Origin: Gonium pectorale
Taxonomy: Eukaryota > Chlorophyta > Chlorophyceae > Chlamydomonadales > Volvocaceae
Direction: 5' to 3'
Length of the DNA: 64,000 nucleotides
Assembly (NCBI GenBank): GCA_001584585.1
Contig: LSYV01000007.1
Coordinates: forward strand, 577,386 to 641,385
Below the pieces are notes generated by a model, which saw only the letters and a list, made by a program, of their open reading frames with translations, was not told where the DNA came from and ran no database searches. Positions 12,480 to 23,405 of the stretch are shown one piece after another. Positions within the stretch are counted from its first letter, which is position 1; every line of letters starts with the position of its first letter. A program made the position numbers and the translations under genes.

Positions 12480-13598
12480 AGTGCTTAGTGCTGATTCCCG
12501 GCCTTGCCGGTCCCTAGATCTAAGGGCCTCCGTCGCCAGCGCGAGGGCGAAGACTCCGTCCCATGGTGAACGCGTAACACTAGGGTTAGGCCAATGCCAA
12601 TGACAGAAGCGTGTTGCGACAAGGAAGTGGGAAGAAGGATGATGCACTATGAAGGTTGACTGGGAGAGGGACGTGGAACTGGCAGCTTCCGAGGGGTCGG
12701 GCCCGTATGTGCCGTACCTCTACGTACACCCCGCACGACCTCATATGCGTCCCGCTTGTTAGGATAAGGGCGGTATTTGCAAGGCGTAATGTCTTAAGGG
12801 TGAAGTGCAATACACCGGCGGCGCGTGCTACCACGCGGCGTGGTCACCCTTTCATCCGACGGTGCCCTGGGTTGCATCCCTTAATGACGCCACTGAGAAT
12901 AATCGGACCGCGCCGCTCTCGCCAGTCCCCACTGTCAGACTGCATTCACGTGCATCAAACCGCCACACACGAATCATGCAAAGCTCCACCTGGGCACCAT
13001 GACCGTCTTGACCCGCGGTATGCGTGCACTCCGCCTGCAGCCTTGTGTTGCGAACCCATAAGGCTTGAGCAACAGGTGGAGCACCAACCAGTGCACTGGC
13101 CGTTCTTCGTCCCCTCCCCATGCAGGGGGAAGGGCGATCCCCGCCCAAACATACACACAGAACTCGCAATATACGCTTCCACGCCTTTTGGCATTCACGC
13201 AATGAGAATCTCTGAACTACGTTCCCTACAGGTCGTCGTGCCACAGCACGCAGCTCTTCATATTACGCCTGAAGCGGCCAACTTAACCTCCTGATTGACC
13301 TTAGTCAGGCCGGCATACAGGCAATCGGGAGTGCCGTTGCTGTGGTGACTACTCCTACCGCATCTGATCCCTACCATACGCTCCTTCCACAGCAGTGCGT
13401 GATCCAGACATTTGGCAAGCCTGCGGCGATCTGTGACCGTCAAAAGAATGGCATTGTTCTTATATACTAATTTACGGGACGTTGCAGCCTCCCGCGTCCC
13501 CTAATACCGCACACACCTGCCGAAGATGTGCCCAACAACCATAAGGCTGCTCCCATACTCACGGATATCGCACATGCACATGAAAATGAAAAGCGCAC
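12480..13598. other. Intergenic: VPS23 promoter and SLX1 3' region
   Basis: About 1.1 kb between two tandem minus-strand genes. It should contain the VPS23 5' region and the SLX1 3' UTR. I see no conserved protein, tRNA or repeat here. Confidence 0.5.
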
Positions 13599-16500
13599 TT
13601 AGTCTATCATGATACAGTCATCGCCGTCGTCGTCGTCTTCCAGGCACACAGCCGCCTGCGCGCCGCCTGCATACCCCACCCCCACATTCCCGCAGCGCTG
13701 AGCTCCACGCGCGCTGGCCGGTGGGCAACGGCCAGCTGCTGGGGCGACGCAGCCCAAGCCGTCTCCTCTAGGTGGGCCGAGCAACCTGTCTGGCGCATCT
13801 GCTGCCGCGGACGCTGCCTGGTGCCGCACGGCGTTGCCATCCTGCAATGCCGCGTCCGGCCCCTCGTGCCGCCTGCGGACTGGCCAAGGAGAGGCCGCCC
13901 ACCCGGACGTCTGCGCTTCCACAGCTTGCCCTAGCAGAGCCCCGGTTGGGAGGACTCCAGCACCGGCCCCTTCAATGGCAGAAGGCTTAGGGCTGCGTAG
14001 TCGCTTGCCTGCAGCCTGGCAGACTGTCCCAGACGCCTGCGACGCGTGTTCACCGCCATCACCGCCACTGGCGGCTGCGGTTGCAGCTGCCTTTAGCGCA
14101 AGCCGGCTGCTGAGAGGCAACGGGCTACAGAGGTCGACCACCTCCGTCATGGGCTGCCGGGGCGGCAGGAAACCGTCCCTGCCACGGCCCCACCCTATGG
14201 AAGCGGCCGCACCGGCACAAGAGGTGTCCGGGCTGACCGATCGGGGATAAGCTCCTGGCCCAGAGCCTAGAAGCACAGGTTCGCGACTTCCAAAAGGTGC
14301 AACCACTGGTCGCAGGGGTGGCGGTGGGCTGGTCGTGCTGGAGCACTGCAGGCCTGCCAGCATTGCTGTTACGCCGCCGCTGGCTGAGCCGCCACCCTCA
14401 GCTGAGCTGTGCTGCCGACCGGACCCGGTTGAGGATGACGCCTTGCAGGCCACCGGGCTCCCAAAGGGTGCCAAGCCGTCGCCGCCGTCACCATCGCCAT
14501 CGCAGGCAATACCGCCCAGCGTTCGCGCCAGGCCCGCCAATGGGGCTTCGGCTCCTCGCTCTGCAGCGCCAACCTGCTGCAGCAGAGGCTTGGGTCGCGT
14601 GCCTTGCAAGGAATTGCCGTGCAAGCGCCAGGCATCGTTGTGCAGCAGCAGCAGCAAACCGGCTTCCGTCGACGCTGGAGCAGCTTCAGCCGGGGCAAGG
14701 GCCGGCAGGGCACCAGCGCCGAGAGCATTCACCTCTGTGACATTGCAAGCCGCGCGAGAGCCGAGCAGAGTACCAAGAGGTCCAGGGTCGGAATGCGCGC
14801 CTCCGGGCGCTTGCCAGCGAAGCTCCTCGTCACCTTCGCTGTCAGAGCCCGCCAGCATACCTTCGCTCTCCTCGCTGGTCGTGCCAAGGACGACTACATC
14901 GGGCGAACCTGCTCCCTGTGCCTCCCGAGCGTGGCCCATCGGCCCTGCACGGGCGAGATGTGCAGGTTCTGCTCCTGCGCCGTAGGCAGGCGCACCTGGT
15001 CCGGGAATCTCGTGTGGATCGTACGGGTCTGCGCCTGGAAGGCCCTCGCTCTCCGCCTCTTTTCCGGACCGGCTTTGGCAGAGGTGTAGTTCCGGCGAGT
15101 GGGCCCAAGCGCGTGCCGCCGGCTCCGCTGTTCTGCCGGCCCGCGCACGCGCCTGTACCCGCTGCCAAAGGGGCAGCGGCGATGATTCTTGCAGCTGCTG
15201 TGCAGAAGGACCAGGGCCAGCCACGACGTCGGTGCATGTGGAGAAGCGCTCCGATTGCGCTGCTTCATGCTGCCGTGGGTGCGGCTCCGTTGGCACGGCC
15301 GCCCGGACATGGCGAGGTCGCTTCTGAGGCGACTCAGCTGCGCCAGCGGTCTTTTCTCGTGTCCCGGCCTGTAGTCAGAAAAAGCAGAAAAGCGGATAGT
15401 CAGCATCACCTCAAGCCACATGCTTAAATTGCTAAGGATCAATGGGCAAAAAGCAGCAGGCCTCCAACGCGTCGGACGTATGCTGAGCTGAAGGAAAGGC
15501 CAACCCCGACGAACCCGTGCGTGCTTTGCTCACCATCGGCTCGATGACGTCAGCCTCCTTGACGATGGTCGATGCGTCGTTAGCCGGGGGCTGCCGAGCT
15601 TCAGCTTCTCGGACCATGTCCTCCGGCCCCTTCGCTGCCGCCTTCGCAGGGCGGCTCCTGGTAGACCGGGACTTGCTAGCAGCCTTGCCCGTGAGAGAGC
15701 CGGCGGCAGGCTCACCAGGAAGTGAGCTTTCACCAGCTCGGTGGCGGTCCTCCTGCGCCAGGCAAGGGCCGGCAACTGCCAATGCCGGTTTCTGACGGGC
15801 CTTTGCGCCGGGCCCTGCGTGGCGCTTGCGTTCCTGCCCTGGTGGCCTGGTGGCCGGAAGCAAGTCGCCGCAGGGAGCAGCCTCGAGACCCTGCAACTGG
15901 AGCTGCGATGGCAGAGGCGCCACCATTGAGGTCGCTTTAGGCTTGGGTACGCGCTTGCGGCCCTTGGCCTCCGGCGCAAGCCCGGCATCGGCCTCCTCCC
16001 CTCCAGGCTTTACGGTTGGCATGGTTGCCGTCTTGCAAGCCTTCGCGGTGGCTTTCCTGGAGCGCATGGAGAGAAACAGGATGAATGCCCAGCCGCTTGG
16101 ACCCTCGTGAGCTGGCAAGCGTTTTCACCGCAGTACTGGGTGCGCTAAGTGCATGGTTCGCCGTCATTACATTGTAAGGGTTCCCGATGTAACGCACCCT
16201 CGTTTGCCGCGCGGCTTACTGCCCCAGCCGATCGTCTGCATGCCCTGCAGCATCGCCATCCAGCTGTGCGTGGCGCTGCACTGCGGGCACCGGCCCTGCT
16301 CCGGCACGCCGCCGAAACGATCCCGCTCCGGGGCTTCGTGGCCATCGCTGAGGCCCATGCTTGCCCAGCTTGCGGCCAGGCAATCAAGGTGGAAGTTGAC
16401 CCCGCAGGTGCTGCAGACGAGTATGTGGCGCTGGATGACCAGCTGGCAGATGCTGCAGCGAGCTTTTGCACCCGCCCCAACGGGCTCTGCGGCGGGCGCA

Positions 16501-18035
16501 AGGCCGGCCGGCGGAGGGCCGGCGGGAGCAGCCGTGGTTTTGTAGACTCCCGGTGCCGCCGCGCCTTCCGGCCGGCATTTCTACGGGGGAAAGGAATGCG
16601 GTCCCCGTAAGCAACACAATCCTATATGTTCACGAACATCTGTGTCAGAGGGTCCCCAGGCGGCATCCCAAGCTGACTTCATCGGTCGCAGAATCACATA
16701 GGCCTATGGACGGTATACAGCCCTCTGCGCACTCGCACCTGGTGCCCAGGCACCTGGAGCTCCTGCGGCTCGTCGCTGTCAGTCCCTGCGACGTCGCTGC
16801 TCCCGCTGGCTGCGGAATCGCCGCTCGCCACGCCTGCTTCCTCAGGCTCAGCGTCCGGCTCGGCAACCCCTTTGCTCGCAAGTGTAGCGGGGCCTGCTCC
16901 CTCGCCGTCGGCGTCGCTCTCATCGTCATCCAGATCGCTGAGGGCCTTGGGTAGCTCCTCCAAGGGGGCGGTGAACACGTGCACATGTGCCGGTGCACTG
17001 GCGACATTCTCTGCACAGGGGCGCAGACAATGGGCCTCCATTACAGGTCAATCGTAACAGGGCTCAATGCGGCAGGCATCGACACGCTACGCATGCGGAT
17101 AGCCTCCGCTACAGGGCACAACAAGCAAGCCACAAAACCCGCGCCGTGCCTTTGCTAGCTTGCTTACCCTTGACCATAACCGCGTACTCCGGAGCCAGGT
17201 ACTGAAGCGTCAGCGGGAAATGGCGCCAGGGGGACTCGTGCAGCATGCTCAGCATGAGCAGGATCTGCGGCGGGGAACCAGCATATTGAGCTTTTGCTCT
17301 TTGACTCGTTTCCTCTCTGTGCGTGAGTGCAGCACAGCGGCCACTGGCATTGTTTCGCGCGGACCGTACGACACACTGAACGAGGTCCCCGGCATGCCGC
17401 CGCACCTTGCCGCGGACTCCGGTAAGCTTCTTGGCGCCCAATGCCTGTGCGATGGGCTTCACAATCACACTCTTCAGCGGATGCTGCCATGCCCACTCGA
17501 ACTGGAGGGCCTGGATCTGGTGAGCAGGGCACATGGCTGGCTTAAGCACGGAGGATGGTTAAGCGTGTTTGACGAGAGACGCCCGTACGCACACCTTCGT
17601 GGGGAAGCCATACAGCACCAGAGTCATCTCCCATGGTCGAAACCTGTGAAGGGCGGGTTGAGGCCAGGTTGGGTCCCAGCCCATGTTGCCCGGCACAAAT
17701 TAGTTCCCAATCCACCGTCAGGTACTGGTGTCTGCACTGCCTGAAAACAGCCCCTGGCTAAACGCCAGGTGCCCTGTTCCGTGAGGTAACCCCTCAACGG
17801 CACGACGAGGCAACGCACTTGGATGTCTTCCAAGCTCCAGCTTTTATAAGCCCGTTATGTTGACGAATACGCCGGCGAGGATTGACTGTAAACCTGCAGG
17901 ACACAACGGCTGGGGTAGGCAGGTGCCTCTATCGGGGTTGCCTTCCCCGGCTGCAGAAGCTCACCCAATGTAAGTCCGCCCTTTCCCCTGAGATGACTTG
18001 CTGACCAGCAAATAGCATCCGAAGAAGTCGCGCAT
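13599..18035 (-). CDS. SLX1: SLX1 structure-specific endonuclease, catalytic subunit, with long C-terminal extension
   Basis: GIY-YIG nuclease that cleaves branched DNA such as Holliday junctions and flaps, normally as the SLX1-SLX4 complex in the nucleus. About 1114 residues. Exons: 18035-17965, 17893-17819, 17643-17595, 17510-17406, 17264-17168, 17010-16739, 16580-16198, 16056-15534, 15368-13599. The nuclease domain shows GCYLLVSKSSQGKGRTYIG, FTVNPRRRIRQHNG, FRPWEM and LQFEWAWQHP, so the catalytic Tyr8, Tyr22, Arg/His of RRIRQH and Glu70 are all present. A zinc-binding RING/PHD-like domain (about 265-324) has CSIC, CSTC, FHLDC and CPQC ligands. The roughly 790 residues after it are unusual, since SLX1 is typically near 300. 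They are basic (KRPRH, GRKRVPKPK), then acidic, with SUMO-interaction-like motifs and a C-terminal DDCIMID. Start chosen at the ATG directly before the GIY motif. Confidence 0.92.
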
Positions 18036-18390
18036 GACACGTATGACACGGCCGTCCCGACGGAACAATGTATCAAGGCATAGGTCCCAAGCCAGCCCCG
18101 CTAGCGTGGGGACCCTGTTCCTTGCCTAGCCTTGCGGCGACGGACTAGTCGCCGTGTCATAAAACCTAAGAGGCCTGACAGCATGTAAGGAGACAGGACA
18201 AACAGTGTGTATTATTATGCATGCGGGCCGGCTGTGGGGCCTTGGGCTTTGGGATGGATTTCAGATCTGCCGTGTGTGCCGACAGCCGAAGAAGGAGAGC
18301 CCGAATACATCGCTATCCTCTGTGGGTCTTTTAAAGCTGCCATATTGCGACGATGAATCGGTTGTAGACAGGGGTTCTAGCAACAGCACA
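18036..18390. promoter_or_regulatory. Bidirectional intergenic region between SLX1 and MAD3/BUBR1
   Basis: These 355 bases separate the SLX1 start on the minus strand from the MAD3 start on the plus strand, so both promoters and 5' UTRs must fit here unless 5' exons were missed. An open frame in phase with the MAD3 start extends upstream from ATGs at 18205 and 18217, so the true MAD3 start could lie inside it. I see no clear TATA box. Confidence 0.55.
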
Positions 18391-21300
18391 ATGGATTGGG
18401 AGACGGCGAAGGAAAATGCGGTGCCCGTTAAATGCGGCCGAAGCAAAGCGGCCCTATCCGCTCTGGGCCAGGAGCTCGCCGATGAGACAGGCGTTCTAGA
18501 AGCCAAACGACGGTGCGCAAGCATGAGGCGATGGCAAAAACTCTGCAGGGGGACTACACGCAACTCATAAGTGCAGGGACCTGTGGGCGGAAGTCGTGAA
18601 CTACCAAGGCGACGACCCGCTGGAGTCATGGCAGCGGCAAGTTCTTGGGTGTTTCGTGAGGGGTCGCCTGTGCTGTTGTGCATGGCCCTGGCGACGCGGC
18701 CATGAACAGCATGCCCGTCACTAATGATCCAGCTAGGCCAACTGCATGTGCAAGCGCTGAGGGACATGGAGAACTTCTGCCATATTCACAGGCACGCCCG
18801 CAACATCCCTCCATGCGGGGCATAGGCTGCCTCAAACTGGCTCAAGTTGCAGTTACGCTGCGTCCTGTCATCCGCACGGATCTGCTTGGCACTTGCACCG
18901 CCAAGGAACCGATATCGCCTAGTCACGTCTGCGAGCGCCTGCTTGGCGCTGCCAGTGTTACGATCCTACTTTCCCTAAGGGATCATCCAAGGGCGAGGGC
19001 GAGGAGCGGAGTGTGCGGTGCGACACACTCAGAAAGATTACCTTTTTAGAATCGTTCCATACCCTCGAAACCCTCACGTACAGGTACATCAAGTGGATGC
19101 AGGAGTATGGCGTGGGCGCTGGGAAGGCGGATCTGCAGAAGGTGCTAGAAGCCTGTACGAAAGAGTTGCAAAGGCACGCCCGCTACAACAACGACATCCG
19201 CTTCCTGCGCCTCTGGATCCAGTATGTAAGTGCACGTAGACAGTGATTTCTTAGCGCCGCGCATGTAAATTGCGCACACTCGGGGATTCCTGGCTCGCAG
19301 GCGGACTGCCTCCCGGACCCGGCCGACGTCTTCCTCTTCCTGAAGGTGAGGGCACGCCACGCGTACCTATCTCTGCTGACGCAAGTGGCCACCGCCTTGC
19401 CGGGACACGTTGCGTTTCCTCAAAAAGCATTGTTCACCCTTATGTGTGCGTCCTTGAGCATGCCAGTACGCATAAACACGCAGGAAAAGGGGATTGGCCA
19501 GGACTTCGCTCTGTACTACGAGGCTTACGCCACATACTTCGAACTGAAAGGCAACTTCCAGAGCGCCGACGCGGTGTACCTGGACGGCGTACAAAGGTGC
19601 GCACGGGCGCATTGCCAGTGCCACCCTCACGACTTTACGACAGCCCTAGTATATTACTCATGCCCCATCCCTGTATACAGAGGCGCAAAGCCGCTGGAGC
19701 GCCTAAAGCAGAAGCATCACGCGTTCCAGCAGCGGATGGTGAGCCGGGTCCACCCCTCGATATTTATAGTAGTGGCGCACAGGGTTGTGCCATCCAGAGG
19801 GGTCTTTGAACAAGGTCGTATCTATGCTGTCGGGCCAGGTTAGTGCATAGGTGCATGCATGAGGCCAGCAGCGTCGAAAGTATGTTCTTTGCTCGGCAGG
19901 CGCAACGAATCCAGCGGCGCATACAGGACGAGCAGGTGCTTGGGCCTCCGCTGCCTGAGCCAGTGCGATCTTCGCTGGCCACACTGAACGTGCGGAGTGG
20001 GGGCCGGCTCCCGCAGCAGCAGCAGGAGAGCATAAGCATCTTCGGAGCAGCCGCCCCTGCGCCTCTCCTTGGGTCGCGCTTGGCCCAGCCGGAGCAAAAG
20101 CCCCGTGGGTTGCGGGCGCCCGTTGGGGTGCTGGAGGACGAGGAGTTCACGGGCGGTGAGAATGCCATGCCAGGGCTCCCTGGCTACATCAGCATGCCGC
20201 AGGTAGGCCTGGCGCTCCTGTATCAGCGTACGCAGGTTCACGGATTGTGAACATTCAGACGCGATTTTAGCGTCGCGTGTGTGGATGCCTGAGGATGCCG
20301 GTATCAAGAGAATTTAGACGCAACAGCTTCATAGGTCTCCTTGTCCTGAGTCGGTTCCCGCCTACGCTCTTTGCAGATCAACAACCTGCGGGATCTGAAG
20401 CCGTACCAGGTCATCCGCAAGGAGAACATGGACCGGCCGGCTGCATGGAACCAAGCGGCACCGCTCCTACCCGGCTTTGGCGGCCCGGCACCAGCGGCAA
20501 CAGGCGGTGGCGCTGCTGGTTCATCAGGCCTTGAAATCTTTACGGACGAGGAGTTCCAGGAGGCCGATGGCGGCAGCGGTGCACTTGGCGGCGGCAGGCA
20601 GGCAGCGCTGCCCCCCAGAGATGCCACAGGCGCGTCCGCTGACCCACTCTTCAATCTGGGCGTGGTCGGAGCTCGAGGAACCAGCGCTGGGGCCGAGCTG
20701 GATCCTCTGCTTCTAACCCTTGCTCCACCTCCAACGCTGCTCAGGACAGCCGGACAAGGACTTGGGCCCGTCTGCCCAGCCGCAACTGGGCTGCAAGCAC
20801 CCCGTGGTGCCACGCTAGCAACCGGCTCATCTGGGGTAGCAGCATCAGCGGCAAGGCAGGAAGCGTGCGCAGGCGCAGCCGTGCAGTGCAAGGAAACGAC
20901 AGAGGCTTGCAGGGCGCCTCTCGGTGATCAACGGCCGCAGCAGATCGGTAGCACGTGCAACGGCGCGCCTGCAGGGCAGCCAGACAGCAGCGATGAGGAG
21001 GTCTCGTACGAGGAGTTGCGGGCTCAGGCCTGGTTTCAGAGGAATCCATTCCTCCTTACAACAACCAGCACTGCACCAGCAGCGAACGTGAAGCCGGCGC
21101 CTCCCGGCATGGTGCAGCGCAGCGACGAGAATGAGCCTGTGGCTCCGGCTCAGAGGCGGCCTCTTGGCCTTGCAGAGTGCACGAGCGCCTGTAGCTCGCC
21201 CAACCGGCAAAGCGAGGTCCCACCTGGACGCAATGCTGGATGCCCCGCGGGGTCTACAATACAGCCGGGCTGCACAATCCATGGTCTGACAGGGCAGACG

Positions 21301-23117
21301 AGCATTGCCGCGGACGGTGCTAGCCAAGTCTGCCAAAGGGTGCCACTGGGCCAGGTGCGACCTGCACTTACGGATGGGCTGCACGAGTGCGCTGGCCCCT
21401 CATCAAGCAGTCCCGGCTCCAGGCGCCGACCAGAAACAGAGGTCAATGGCGAGCCCAAACGGCGACCGTTGTGTGGGCTGCAGGCAGACACACGCCCTTC
21501 CACGAGCATGCAGTACGCTGCCATAGGCGGCGGGCCTCAGGCGCAGCAGCACGGATCTTTGCAGGTAAAGCTTGCTCACAGCTGTGCGTCGCGTTGAATT
21601 GTGTCCTCGACAGCTTTGGCGGTGATGGGAGACGTGAATGAGTCCGGAGTCCGTAAGCCTTAAGGTATCAATGCACGCTGCTTTGTGTACCTGCTCAAAA
21701 CCGGGTGCTGCAGTGGGACCCAACAAGTGCATACCCGCGTTGACAGCATCCGTCCCTACGGCATCGTGTATGTGCGCAGGCAAGCGCACGGCAGCTGCTG
21801 GGCGCCAGAGGAGCGGATGTGGCCACCGTGGCGACTGCCCAACGCGTGGAGGACGAGGCTCAGCCCACGGTGACCATCTCAACCCGTGGGGCCTTCGACC
21901 TGATGAACTCCCTCTTCAGTGAGGATCTCCCACATCAGCAGGCCCGGAAGTCCCTTGCTCCTGTCCACCAACCAGGCGGTGCTGATGGCGGGGTACAAAG
22001 GCATTCGCAACCGCCCTGGCAGCAAGCGCAGCCCCCAGCCGCAGTCCAGGCTGTGCCTGCAGTCTCAACATCGGCAATCGCTCCTGTACCTGAACCCACA
22101 GTAACGCTGAACACTCGACTCGCTTTTGATGCGCTGAACGACATGTTCAGCGACACTCTCCCACACGAGGCGGTCCGCAAGGTCAGTTCTGGGCAAGGGC
22201 GGGTTATGTCGTACGCAATGGGCTAGTTGCTTGCTGTTGCTGACTGTGTTTGAGTACCTAACGACTTGAGCACGTCGTCTGCACTTGTAGTACCCAACGG
22301 GCTAGATGCTACGTTCAGGACGGGACGTAGCTACACACGTTGTGGCTTGGATTATCTCCGCACATTGGACAGCGTGTTAAGCATCCCCCCTGGATACAAC
22401 TCGTTTACGTATGTGCAGCTTGCGCGTCGTGCCGCCGCTGATAATGCTGGCGGCACGAAACCCATCACGAATTCAGACGTGCGACGCCTCGCCAACGCGG
22501 GCCGGGGCCTGCCCCTCGCCGCGGTCGGAGCCGGCGCCACAGCCTCGTCGTGCAGTAGCCTCGCAACAATCGGTAGTGGTGGAGGCAGCGGGAGAGCTGC
22601 ACTTGCGGCCCCACCGCCGTCGTCGCTCGCCATTCATGAGGACACCTTCTTCCTGGGACCTGCTGCCGGGCTGGCAGCTGGACCCCACATGCGCGGGGCC
22701 TCTGGTGACGATGTGGAAAACCATTCATGCCAAGCAGGCGAGGGACGTTCTGAAATCCCGGGACACCACGGGCCCGCCATCTATGAGGACACCGAGTTCA
22801 TGCCCCGCCGAAGCGGGGGTTGCGGCAGCAACGGTCTGGCCTCGCAAGCAGGTTTCAGCATCTGTGAGGACACCGAGTTCGTGACGCGTCGGCTGGCTCC
22901 GGCGTCTGTCCGTGGCGGGATGGCGGGCGGTGCCCCAACTGGACGTACGATCGGTTTTTTCACTGCCCCCACTGGTGGTGTACCGAAGACGGGGCGCCTA
23001 CCGTCAGTAAGGGCCAGCGAGACAGCATCGGCCGCGCCAGCTCGGGCGGTTGAGGAACAACCCCTCCGTTCACGAGCATCATTTCAAATCTACGAGGACA
23101 CGCAGTATCTTGGTTAG
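18391..23117 (+). CDS. MAD3: Spindle-checkpoint protein MAD3/BUBR1 (no kinase domain)
   Basis: Mitotic checkpoint complex component that inhibits APC/C-Cdc20. About 1043 residues. Exons: 18391-18512, 18577-18636, 19084-19225, 19301-19345, 19484-19596, 19681-19738, 19900-20202, 20377-21564, 21780-22181, 22419-23117. Near the N terminus is WETAKENAVP (KEN box 1, residues 7-9). The Bub1/Mad3 TPR region (about 50-180) reads DDPLESWQRYIKW, YNNDIRFLRLWIQY, GIGQDFALYYEAYATY and AKPLERLKQKH. KEN box 2 is in VIRKENMDRP (about 296-298). Two copies of an AFDxxNxxFSDxLPHx motif lie in exon 9. ABBA-like motifs occur at about 333 and in four C-terminal copies, the last ending at the stop. Intron 2 (18637-19083) has a GC donor (GCAAGT). 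The exon 10 acceptor was chosen by phase. No kinase domain follows, so MAD3 rather than BUB1. Confidence 0.9.
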
Positions 23118-23405
23118 CTGCACATTTTGACAAGTGGCAGTTGATCGTACCGATGTCAAATTGCACGGTGCCCGTGCAGGTCTGCGAGGAGACGACATAT
23201 ACATGGGAATGCTGGGTCGGTTGTGTGCTTGACGTATTCGCTGAGGATGTAATACTGTAATAATGCCCAGGGTCCACGGCGTACTCGTGTTATAGCATCT
23301 ATTACTTTCTGCAAGCTTGACAAAGACTCTTGGCCGGGCCGCTTAACAAAGCCGCACCGACGTCCTTGTCCGGGAGTCAGGCGTGCATATGACGCGGCTG
23401 AGGGG
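23118..23405 (+). other. Short spacer between MAD3/BUBR1 and the kinase gene
   Basis: These 288 bases contain the MAD3 3' UTR, with two TGTAA signals, and then the 5' region of the kinase gene. Both genes are on the plus strand. Confidence 0.6.
23248..23260 (+). terminator. Two overlapping-range TGTAA polyadenylation signals for MAD3/BUBR1
   Basis: TGTAA occurs at 23248-23252 and again at 23256-23260, about 135 bases after the stop codon. This is the expected chlorophycean signal and supports separate transcription of MAD3 and the downstream kinase. Confidence 0.6.
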
